Source of the DNA: Microbulbifer aggregans
GTDB lineage: Bacteria > Pseudomonadota > Gammaproteobacteria > Pseudomonadales > Cellvibrionaceae
Assembly (NCBI RefSeq): GCF_001750105.1
Contig: NZ_CP014143.1
Span: 930,001 to 994,000, forward strand
Length of the DNA: 64,000 bases
Reading direction: 5' to 3'
Shown: piece after piece, positions 56,983 through 64,000 of the stretch
How the letters are laid out: every line of letters begins with the position of its first letter
Position numbering within the stretch: the stretch's first letter is position 1
The notes under the pieces: model-generated
What the model saw: only the letters and a program-made list of their open reading frames with translations
Told to the model about the DNA's origin: nothing
Databases searched by the model: none
Position numbers and translations under genes: made by a program

Positions 56983-57216
56983 ATGATAAAATCATCGACA
57001 CGTAGACGGATTCTGATTTTCTTAGGATTTTCTTTGTTAGTTTCTATACCTTTCGGTGCCTCGGCTTTTCATATAAGTGAAACTAGTTGTACTAACTCAT
57101 GCGTAGTTATATATGACTCTTCGACAGGTAGCTACACTATAAGAGATTGCTGCGGTGGCAGAGTTTATACAACGTTTCTTCCACACCCTGGAGAAGAATA
57201 CCCAGGCGAAAAATAA
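56983..57216 (+). CDS. AT-rich small secreted protein, unknown
   Basis: A 77-residue protein with a basic start and signal peptide (ILIFLGFSLLVSIPFGASA). The mature part is about 50 residues with CTNSC and DCCGG, four cysteines that could form two disulfides, ending in PHPGEEYPGEK. I do not recognise it. ATG follows AAGGATATAACC. The coding sequence is clearly AT-richer than the flanking core genes, which suggests recent acquisition or lineage-specific DNA. It precedes a second AT-rich gene by 67 nt. Confidence 0.65.
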   Translation: MIKSSTRRRILIFLGFSLLVSIPFGASAFHISETSCTNSCVVIYDSSTGSYTIRDCCGGRVYTTFLPHPGEEYPGEK

Positions 57217-57283
57217 TTAACACCAGCACATTTTAACCCACATTTTCGCCTAGCCCTAATATCTTAATATAAGTGGAAATGAA

Positions 57284-57985
57284 ATGAATAAGTCATTGAT
57301 ACTGGCATTCGCCTTCGCCTGCTCGACTGTTTTTTTTGCATTCGAGTACTTTAGACTCACCAATCCCCCAGAAGAGGCGATAACTAATAAAGAGACTTCT
57401 CACCTTACAGCTCACCAAGATACTGTAATGGCAATAAATCCAGCTCAACCGATAGTACCTATTGATGATTATGAAAACGAACATGAGCATTCAAATGAAA
57501 AGTCCACTTATAATATTCATGATGTTAAAAAAGAGCTTTGTAAGAGTGACCCGAGCGAACATTATTGCTCCATCAATACAGAGTTAGATTTGGCAGATAT
57601 GATTTTCGATGGAAATCTAAGTGCAGCAAAAGTTGAAGAGACTGGCATCGTTCTTCAAGGCAGTAATTACAACGAAGTAATGCAGAATATCGTAGGAAAC
57701 GATTCTGAAAACATCATGAAGTCTGAGGAATTCAATCAAAGAGCCATAGCTATGGCTAACAGTATTGATCCCCGGATTGAAAGCTCTTTCGCCTGCAATC
57801 CAAATCTTTGCCTGGCAAGTGTCCGGGCATATTCTGAGCAAAACTGGCAAGATTTTCAGGAGGCCTTCTTTACCGGGGACGCTGCTGGCAACCTGTTCAT
57901 CCTTCCTGACCCGCATGAAGATCAGGTTTACAGGGTGCTCGTGGCGCTTGGGAACGGATTGCCCGTCCTGAAGAGAGAGAACTAA
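57284..57985 (+). CDS. AT-rich exported protein of unknown function
   Basis: A 233-residue protein. The N-terminus has a hydrophobic signal or anchor (LILAFAFACSTVFFAFEYF), then a low-complexity acidic/His stretch (DDYENEHEHSNEKS). Two cysteine pairs occur, LCKSDPSEHYC and FACNPNLC, the second followed by LASVRAYSEQNWQDFQEAFF; a C-x4-C before a beta strand is seen in various uncharacterised periplasmic proteins. No catalytic motif is apparent. It has the same AT-rich codon use as the preceding gene, with which it may form an operon. Confidence 0.65.
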   Translation: MNKSLILAFAFACSTVFFAFEYFRLTNPPEEAITNKETSHLTAHQDTVMAINPAQPIVPIDDYENEHEHSNEKSTYNIHDVKKELCKSDPSEHYCSINTELDLADMIFDGNLSAAKVEETGIVLQGSNYNEVMQNIVGNDSENIMKSEEFNQRAIAMANSIDPRIESSFACNPNLCLASVRAYSEQNWQDFQEAFFTGDAAGNLFILPDPHEDQVYRVLVALGNGLPVLKREN

Positions 57986-58078
57986 AACAGCGATTAGGAA
58001 AGGTGGCCATGTAGAAGCAGCTTTAAGACCTTCTTCCCAGTAAAGTAGGCCACCTACCTAACCCTGTTAATTGGTCGG

Positions 58079-60274
58079 TTACAGTGGCTGTAACTTGGCC
58101 ATCGCCACCACCAGCCACTTGCTGCCGGCATCGTCGAAGTTGACCTGCACCCGCGCGCGCGGGCCGCTGCCCTCGAACTGGACCACCGTGCCCTCACCAA
58201 ACTTCGGGTGATCGACGCGACCGCCCAGCGCCAGTGGCGGCAGATCGTCGAAATCCGGCGCCGGGTCGGAGAGTCGCCCCGCCTTGCCGTAGTCCGCGTT
58301 GAACAGTGGCCGCGAAATCTCGGTCTTGAGACGCACCTCGTGTACCAGCTCCGGCGGAATCTCACCAATGAAACGCGACGGGCTGTTGTAAGTCTCGCTG
58401 CCGAACAGGCGGCGGTTCTCCGCGTAGGTGATATACAGCTTCATCATGGCGCGGGTGATGCCCACGTAACAGAGGCGGCGCTCTTCCTCCATGCGGCCAG
58501 GTTCCTGCGCCGACATCTTGTGCGGGAACAGGTTTTCCTCCACCCCGGCCAGGAACACCAGCGGGAATTCCAGCCCCTTGGCGGAGTGCAGGGTCATCAG
58601 CTGCACCGCGTCTTCGAATTCGTCCGCCTGCCCCTCACCGGCATCCAGGGCGGCGCTGTCGAGGAACTGGTTCAGCAGCGGTGGCTCTTCCTCGCCTTCC
58701 GGAATCTCGATTCCGTCGAAATCGCGACAGGCACTCACCAGTTCCTGCAGGTTTTCCACCCGGGTCTGGCCTTTCTCGCCCTTTTCCTTGCCGTGGAAGT
58801 CCATCAGGCCACTGGTTTCGATCACGTCCTCGGCAATGGCGCCCAGCAGCTTGTCCTCGGCATTGGCCGCCAGCTGGTTGACCAGGTCCAGGAAGCCCTG
58901 CAGGGCGTTGCCGGCCCGCGCAGCCAACACCCGCTGCTGCAGCATGCGCGTGGCCGCCTGCCACATGGAGCAGCCGTGCTCGCGAGCGAAATTGCGCACC
59001 GCATCCACGGTGCGCGCGCCGATGCCGCGGGTAGGCGTGTTCACCACCCGCTCGAAGGCGGTGTCGTCATCCCGGTTGGTGATCAGGCGCATGTAGGACA
59101 GCGCGTTCTTGATCTCCATGCGTTCGAAAAAGCGCTGGCCGCCGTAGATGCGATAGGGCACCTGCTCCCGCAGCAGCGCCTCTTCCAGCACCCGCGACTG
59201 GGCGTTGGAGCGGTAAAGGATCGCCACGCTGTCGCGGCGGTGGCCGTCGCGGACCCAGTCCTGGATCCGCTCGACGATAAAGCGCGCTTCGTCCTGTTCG
59301 TTGTAGGCGGCGTAGAGGGAGATAGGCTCGCCTTCTTCACCGCGGGTCCACAGCTCCTTGCCCAGGCGGCCGGCATTGTGCTCTATCACCGCATTGGCGG
59401 CCTTGAGGATGGTACTGGTGGAGCGGTAATTCTGCTCCAGGCGCACGGTCTGCACCTCGTGCATATCGCTCTCGAAGTGCTGGATATTCTCGATCTTGGC
59501 ACCGCGCCAGCCGTAAATGGACTGGTCGTCGTCGCCGACCGCGGTGATACGGCACTGGTCACCGGCCAGTAGCCGCAGCCAGGCGTACTGGATGGTGTTG
59601 GTGTCCTGGAACTCGTCCACCAGGATGTAGGGGAAGCGGTTGCGATAGTGCGCCAGTACGGAATCGTTGTTCAGTAGCAGCTCATGGGCGCGCAACAGCA
59701 GCTCACCGAAATCCACCAAACCACCGCGCTGACAGGCCTCCTCGTAGGCAAAGTAAGTCCTCACCATGGTCTGCAACCAGGGATCGCCGCCAGCCTCGAT
59801 ATACTGGGGGCGCAGGCCCTCATCTTTCTGGGCGCCGATCCACCACTGGGTCTCCCGCGGCGGCCACTTCTTCTCGTCCAGCCCCAGGTCATTCTGCACC
59901 CGCTTGATCAGGCGCAGCTGATCGTCGCTATCGAGGATCTGGAAGTTCTGCGGCAGGTTGGCCTCTTTGTAGTGGGCCTTGAGCAGGCGGTGCGCAATAC
60001 CGTGGAAGGTGCCCACCCACATGCCAAAGGTGTTTACCCCCAGCAGTTCCTCGATCCGCGCGCGCATCTCGCGGGCGGCCTTGTTGGTAAAGGTGACGGC
60101 AAGGATGGAGTAGGGCGAGGCGCCCTCCACCTGCATCAGCCAGGCGATGCGGTGCACCAGCACACGGGTCTTGCCGGAGCCGGCGCCGGCCAGTACCAGC
60201 TGGTTACCGGGAGGTGCAGCAACGGCCTCGCGCTGCGCGTCATTGAGGGGGTCTAGAATCTGAGATACGTCCAT
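58079..60274 (-). CDS. uvrD: DNA helicase II UvrD
   Basis: SF1A 3'-5' helicase in mismatch and nucleotide excision repair, 731 residues. Walker A is LAGAGSGKTRVLVHR; motif II is VDEFQDTN; GDDDQSIYGWRGA (motif III), LEQNYRSTSTIL (IV), LMTLHSAKGLEFPLVFLAG (V) and EEERRLCYVGITRA (VI) follow in order. The C-terminal Tudor-like segment (GGRVDHPKFGEGTVVQFEGS) is the UvrD/PcrA feature that separates it from Rep. The ATG gives MDVSQILDPLNDAQREAV. It is divergent from hexR. Confidence 0.96.
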   Translation of the reverse strand: MDVSQILDPLNDAQREAVAAPPGNQLVLAGAGSGKTRVLVHRIAWLMQVEGASPYSILAVTFTNKAAREMRARIEELLGVNTFGMWVGTFHGIAHRLLKAHYKEANLPQNFQILDSDDQLRLIKRVQNDLGLDEKKWPPRETQWWIGAQKDEGLRPQYIEAGGDPWLQTMVRTYFAYEEACQRGGLVDFGELLLRAHELLLNNDSVLAHYRNRFPYILVDEFQDTNTIQYAWLRLLAGDQCRITAVGDDDQSIYGWRGAKIENIQHFESDMHEVQTVRLEQNYRSTSTILKAANAVIEHNAGRLGKELWTRGEEGEPISLYAAYNEQDEARFIVERIQDWVRDGHRRDSVAILYRSNAQSRVLEEALLREQVPYRIYGGQRFFERMEIKNALSYMRLITNRDDDTAFERVVNTPTRGIGARTVDAVRNFAREHGCSMWQAATRMLQQRVLAARAGNALQGFLDLVNQLAANAEDKLLGAIAEDVIETSGLMDFHGKEKGEKGQTRVENLQELVSACRDFDGIEIPEGEEEPPLLNQFLDSAALDAGEGQADEFEDAVQLMTLHSAKGLEFPLVFLAGVEENLFPHKMSAQEPGRMEEERRLCYVGITRAMMKLYITYAENRRLFGSETYNSPSRFIGEIPPELVHEVRLKTEISRPLFNADYGKAGRLSDPAPDFDDLPPLALGGRVDHPKFGEGTVVQFEGSGPRARVQVNFDDAGSKWLVVAMAKLQPL

Positions 60275-60520
60275 GGGCGGCGATTGTACCAGAGCTGGCG
60301 CAATGGACCTGTGTAAATAAACAGGTTTTGGCCCTCAAGGCTGGAAGCGAAGGCTGCGATACCGGTCTCCTTGCGGGACTGTCGGCCGGAGGGATGTATG
60401 CACGGCGTGTCCCGCAAGCAGTCCCGGTATCCGAGCCGACCTGAAGTGACCGCAATGCCTGCTCGCCACAACAGGGAGCAGCCGCTAAACTGCGCGGTCT
60501 GTAATAGAGAAGGAAGTCCC

Positions 60521-61372
60521 GTGAAACCGGCGGAAGTCACGCAGAAAATCAGTGATCAGCTGTCGTCCATGCGCAAATCCGAGCGCAAGGTGGCGGAGTA
60601 TATCCTCGCCAACCCGGACGAAGTCATTCATATGCGGATCGTCGACCTGGCCACCGAGGCCCAGGTAAGCGAACCCACTGTGGTGCGTTTCTGCCGTGCG
60701 GTGGGTTGTTCCGGCTTCCAGGAATTCAAACTCAACCTGGCCCAGCAACTGGCCTCCAGCCCCAGCTTTGGCCAGATCGCGGTCACCGAAACCGACACCA
60801 TTGCCGAGTACAAGCGCAAAGTGTTCGACTCCACCGTCGACACCCTGCTCAATGTGCGCGACACCATCGACAACCGCGCGCTGGAAGCGGCCGTGGCCGC
60901 CATCGCCTCCGCCAAACGGGTGGAGTTTTTCGGTTTCGGCGCCTCCGGTGCCGTCGCCAGCGACGCCCAGCACAAGTTCTTCCGCCTGCAGGTGGCCACT
61001 GCCGCCCACTCAGACCATCACATGCAGAACATGTCCGCCATGTCGATGGAGCCCGGGGATGTCGTCGTGGCCATCTCCCAGAGCGGGCGCACCAAGGCGC
61101 TGCTGCATTCCATGGAGATGGTCAAGCAGCAGGGTGGCACCGTGATCGGCCTCGCCCCGAGCCGTTCACCAGTGGCACAGCAGGCCACCATCCCGCTGGA
61201 AGTGGATGTAGAAGAGGATATCGAGATCTACACGCCGCTCTCTTCCCGCATCGCCCACCTGGTGGTGATCGACACCCTCGCGATCGGGGTCGCCCAGCGC
61301 AAGGGACCACAGCTGCAGGACCACTTGCTCAAACTGAAACAGGGCCTCTACACCCTGCGCCAGGAGAAGTAA
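60521..61372 (+). CDS. hexR: MurR/RpiR-family regulator HexR (GTG start)
   Basis: Sugar-phosphate-responsive regulator of central carbon metabolism, 283 residues from the GTG, which follows AGAAGGAAG; the 50 codons upstream in frame have no similarity. The N-terminal RpiR HTH covers about residues 1-77 (MRKSERKVAEYILANPDEV, ATEAQVSEPTVVRFCRAVGC). The SIS domain (about 125-265) includes FFGFGASGAVASDAQHKFFR and VVVAISQSGRTKALLHSMEM, the site for KDPG-like phosphosugars in HexR. Its usual Entner-Doudoroff targets are not in the window. Confidence 0.9.
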   Translation: MKPAEVTQKISDQLSSMRKSERKVAEYILANPDEVIHMRIVDLATEAQVSEPTVVRFCRAVGCSGFQEFKLNLAQQLASSPSFGQIAVTETDTIAEYKRKVFDSTVDTLLNVRDTIDNRALEAAVAAIASAKRVEFFGFGASGAVASDAQHKFFRLQVATAAHSDHHMQNMSAMSMEPGDVVVAISQSGRTKALLHSMEMVKQQGGTVIGLAPSRSPVAQQATIPLEVDVEEDIEIYTPLSSRIAHLVVIDTLAIGVAQRKGPQLQDHLLKLKQGLYTLRQEK

Positions 61373-61467
61373 CCCCGCGACGCTGGTAACACCGGGTCGG
61401 GGCCAGTACCATGCCGCGCCCACTGCCGGGGGCAGACTGCAACCCCCCCCGCTTCACCGAGCCCGTT

Positions 61468-62736
61468 ATGAGCACCGCATCACTCACCGATGACAAACTG
61501 CCGCCACGCTGGCTGGCCCTTTGGCTCGCCGCCCTGGTGGCTCTGACGCCATTTGCGATCGATACCTATCTGCCAGCGATTCCCGCGATCGCCGAGTCGC
61601 TGGGTAGCGAGGTGGCGCGGGTACAGCATTCTGTCTCCAGTTTCCTGCTCGGATTCGCGTTGGGGCAGTTGCTCGGCGGACCGCTATCGGATCGCTGGGG
61701 GCGCCGCACGGTGGGAACCATCGGCCTGATCATCTTTATTGCCAGCACCTTCCTGATCCTGTGGATAAAAACTGCCGACCAGCTGATCGCACTGCGCTTC
61801 ACCCAGGCCGTGGGTGGGGGATTCGGTACCGTTATCTGCGCCGCCATCGTGCGGGATCTCTACAGCGGCCGCGACGCCGCGCGGATCATCTCTGTCATCA
61901 GCACCATGATGTTACTGGCACCGCTGGCGGCACCGGTGATCGGCTCCTTGCTGGTGGTCGCCGGCAGCTGGCAGTGGATCTTCCTGTTCCTGCTCGGTTA
62001 CGCCCTGGCAATGCTGATCCTGGTGCGGACCCTGCTGCCGGAGACCGTGTCCTGGTTCACCCGCGCCCGCCGGCAGTCGGCTCCCAAGCGTCACCTGCTG
62101 CGCAACTACGGCCAGGTGCTGCGCAACCGCCGCGCACTGGGCTTTCTCGGCACCCAGGCCTGCGTGAGTGGTTCGATGTTCATCTACATCACCACAGCGC
62201 CGTTTGTGTTTATGGAGTATTTCGATGTGCCCGCCGGACGATTCCCGCTGTTTTTCGGCGCCTGCGTCCTGGGGCTGATCACCATGGTGCAGATCAATAT
62301 CCGCCTGCTGAAATACTTCGAGCCGCGGCAGATACTGCTGGCGGGAGTAGGCTTGCAGTTACTGGGTTGCGGGCTGCTATTGACCGGGACCCTGGCCGGT
62401 GAGCCCACATTGCTGCGCTGGATGGTGCCACTGTTACTGGTGATGGCCTGTATCGGCCTCACGGCCCCAAATGCGGCAGCCTGTTACCTGGAGTTTTTCC
62501 CCAACATCAGCGGCAGCGCCAACGCCCTTTACGGGGCCTCACTGTTTATAACCGGCGGTATTCTGGGTGGGCTGGTCAACGGGCTGCATACCGGCACCCT
62601 GGTGCCCATCGCCGCCGCCATGTGTGCCTGTGCGCTAACCGCCCTGACGCTGGTGTTGCTGGTGGCACGGGCCCGTGAGCCGATCACAATCGGTGGGGCC
62701 GACAAGCAAGTACCCACCCGGCTTCCCACCCGCTGA
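61468..62736 (+). CDS. Bcr/CflA-type MFS drug exporter
   Basis: Proton-driven efflux permease of the DHA1 family, 422 residues with twelve membrane segments. The start MSTASLTDDKLPPRW precedes the first helix; the frame runs 19 codons further upstream without support. Bcr/CflA features are the first-helix TPFAIDTYLPAIPAIAESL, the loop-2/3 signature GPLSDRWGRRTVGTIGLI, and QAVGGGFGTVICAAIVRDLY. Substrate unknown (bicyclomycin, sulfonamide or dipeptide export in relatives). It lies 95 nt after hexR on the same strand. Confidence 0.92.
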   Translation: MSTASLTDDKLPPRWLALWLAALVALTPFAIDTYLPAIPAIAESLGSEVARVQHSVSSFLLGFALGQLLGGPLSDRWGRRTVGTIGLIIFIASTFLILWIKTADQLIALRFTQAVGGGFGTVICAAIVRDLYSGRDAARIISVISTMMLLAPLAAPVIGSLLVVAGSWQWIFLFLLGYALAMLILVRTLLPETVSWFTRARRQSAPKRHLLRNYGQVLRNRRALGFLGTQACVSGSMFIYITTAPFVFMEYFDVPAGRFPLFFGACVLGLITMVQINIRLLKYFEPRQILLAGVGLQLLGCGLLLTGTLAGEPTLLRWMVPLLLVMACIGLTAPNAAACYLEFFPNISGSANALYGASLFITGGILGGLVNGLHTGTLVPIAAAMCACALTALTLVLLVARAREPITIGGADKQVPTRLPTR

Positions 62737-62746
62737 GATTACAGGC

Positions 62747-63349
62747 CTACGACAGTCCCTCGCTGTGCAGGGCCTCCTGGACGCCGGGGCGCGCCTTCAT
62801 GCGTTTCTGAAAGGCCTGCAGTCGCGCCAGGTCGCTATAGTCCATACCCAACCGATCCATCCAGTTGGTCACGGTAAACAGATACGCATCGGCAACGGTG
62901 AACCGGTCGCCGAGGAGATAATCGCCAGCGAGCTGGCTGTCGACGTATGCAAAGCGCTCGCTCAGCTTCTCCTTCGCCGCCGCCTTTTCTTCCTCGGATC
63001 CATTCCAGAACAGCGGGACAAAGGTTTTGTGCAGTTCCGTGGAGATGTAGTTGAGCCACTCCTGTACCCGGTAGCGGTCCAGGCTGCCAACCTCCGGTAA
63101 CAAGCCCGCATCAGGTTTCTGCTCGGCGAGGAACTGCACGATGGCAGGCCCCTCCGTGAGCCGCTCGCCGCCCTCCAGTTGCAGCACCGGTACATAACCC
63201 TTGGGATTGATTTCCCCGAAATCGCCACCGCTATCCACCAGGCGGTGGTTCTTCAGATCCACCTGAACGAGTTCGACCGGTATGCCCACCTCGCAGGCGA
63301 CGATATGGGGGGAGAGGGAACAAGCACCGGGGGAATAAAAGAGTTTCAT
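62747..63349 (-). CDS. Glutathione S-transferase, beta-class-like
   Basis: Cytosolic GST of 200 residues. The N-terminal thioredoxin-like domain begins MKLFYSPGACSLSPHIVACE with Cys10 in the beta-class position, followed by the cis-Pro motif GYVPVLQLEGGERLTEGPAI. The C-terminal helical domain has YLLGDRFTVADAYLFTVTNW, the N-capping box region. Substrates are unknown; beta GSTs act in oxidative and xenobiotic defence. It is convergent with the MFS gene (10 nt apart) and downstream of another glutathione enzyme. Confidence 0.92.
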   Translation of the reverse strand: MKLFYSPGACSLSPHIVACEVGIPVELVQVDLKNHRLVDSGGDFGEINPKGYVPVLQLEGGERLTEGPAIVQFLAEQKPDAGLLPEVGSLDRYRVQEWLNYISTELHKTFVPLFWNGSEEEKAAAKEKLSERFAYVDSQLAGDYLLGDRFTVADAYLFTVTNWMDRLGMDYSDLARLQAFQKRMKARPGVQEALHSEGLS

Positions 63350-63453
63350 ATCAGGCCTTCTCAGAAATCGGTCACTATTGCGTGAAGGTAAATTGACGCG
63401 CCCAGTACAGTGATGGCGGCGACTTCAGGGATGAGCCGCCGCCAGACTGCACG

Positions 63454-64000
63454 TCAATTCCGATGGTGGGGTGCGGAGTAATCCAGCTCCGGGCCCTTCG
63501 GCACCACGCCAGTGGGATTGATGGTGTCGTGGCTGGCGTAGTAGTGCGTCTTGATATGGTGGAAATCCACCGTCTCCGCCACACCGGGCCACTGGTAGAG
63601 CTCGCGCACATAGCCCCAGAGGTTGGGGTAATCCGCCAGGCGCTGCTTGTTGCACTTGAAATGGCCGTGGTAGACGGGGTCGAACCGCACCAGGGTAGTG
63701 AACAGGCGCCAGTCGGCCTCGGTTATGCGGTCACCACAGAGGTAACGGTTATCCGACAGGCGTCGCTCCAGCTGCTCCAGGGTGGCAAATAGCCGCTCGT
63801 AGGCGTGCTCATAGGCATCCTGCTGCGTCGCGAAACCCGCTCGATAGACACCGTTATTCACATTTTCGTAGACGATATCGTTCGTTGCATCGATATCGCC
63901 ACGCAGATCGTCAGGGTAATAATCCTCGCTGTTGCCCGTGAGGCCATCAAACGCACTGTTGAACATGCGGATGATTTCTGACGATTCATTGCTCACCACG
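63454..64000 (-). CDS. Glutathionyl-hydroquinone reductase (YqjG/xi-class GST), 5'-truncated
   Basis: Reduces glutathionyl-hydroquinones. Only the C-terminal 180 or so residues are in the window; the frame is open to the edge and reads VVSNESSEIIRMFNSAFD, an internal part of YqjG proteins (about 320 residues), so the start and the catalytic Cys domain lie beyond 64000. The visible helical domain has GVYRAGFATQQDAYEHAYER, YLCGDRITEADWRLFTTLVR, FKCNKQRLADYPNLWGYVRE, and the terminal HYYASHDTINPTGVVPKGP, which is diagnostic. It lies about 104 nt upstream of the GST gene on the same strand. Confidence 0.93.
   Translation of the reverse strand, partial: VVSNESSEIIRMFNSAFDGLTGNSEDYYPDDLRGDIDATNDIVYENVNNGVYRAGFATQQDAYEHAYERLFATLEQLERRLSDNRYLCGDRITEADWRLFTTLVRFDPVYHGHFKCNKQRLADYPNLWGYVRELYQWPGVAETVDFHHIKTHYYASHDTINPTGVVPKGPELDYSAPHHRN

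Overview
The window looks like a chromosome segment of a GC-rich marine-type gammaproteobacterium. The gene order argB-slmA-pyrE-crc-rph-yicC ... gmk-rpoZ-spoT-ridA ... oxyR-recG ... ubiC-ubiA-phoB-phoR ... phoU-pstBACS ... uvrD-hexR follows the block found in Pseudomonas and relatives. A secreted subtilase with tandem PPC domains, TRAP transporters and an integron-type cassette cluster point to a Cellvibrionales/Microbulbifer-like genome. The genus is an inference; no rRNA gene is present to confirm it. I see no tRNA, rRNA, CRISPR array, insertion sequence or integrase gene.

Layout. 0-5.5 kb: core genes argB (5' truncated), slmA, a DUF4124 protein, pyrE, crc, rph and yicC. 5.5-17.8 kb: an accessory block placed between yicC and gmk, with a secreted subtilisin-like protease, a CzcCBA-type heavy-metal RND efflux operon, an AhpD-like/Zn-alcohol dehydrogenase pair divergent from a TetR regulator with three matching operator palindromes, and a sterol desaturase-family membrane protein. 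17.9-26.3 kb: gmk-rpoZ-spoT-ridA, an SDR protein, a GlsB-like membrane protein, and oxyR overlapping recG. 26.4-29.4 kb: two tandem paralogous secreted proteins of unknown function and a DAACS symporter. 29.5-37.3 kb: ubiCA, phoBR, yaaA with a methyltransferase, an M48 lipoprotein protease and small conserved genes. 37.3-42.9 kb: the pst-phoU phosphate operon. 43.1-45.0 kb: TRAP DctQM permeases.

45.1-47.5 kb: an AT-richer cluster of five minus-strand gene cassettes, each followed by an attC site, with no integrase (a CALIN). 47.7-54.2 kb: a Cus-type copper/silver efflux operon with a CusF-like domain fused to the C-terminus of CusB and a Met/His/Cys-rich secreted protein at its head. 54.3-58.0 kb: a YciA thioesterase, an unrecognised protein, a TakP-like TRAP binding protein and two AT-rich secreted orphans. 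58-64 kb: uvrD, hexR, a Bcr-type MFS exporter, a GST and the end of a YqjG-like glutathionyl-hydroquinone reductase.

Themes. Phosphate control is unusually readable: Pho boxes lie exactly 10 nt upstream of a -10 element before both phoB and pstS, and a hairpin between pstS and pstC could set a high PstS:permease ratio. Two distinct heavy-metal RND systems and several redox or stress genes (oxyR, yaaA, AhpD-like, GSTs) sit among housekeeping genes. The items most likely to hold undescribed biology are the cassette genes, the tandem paralogs at 26.4-28.0 kb and the AT-rich orphan pair at 57-58 kb.
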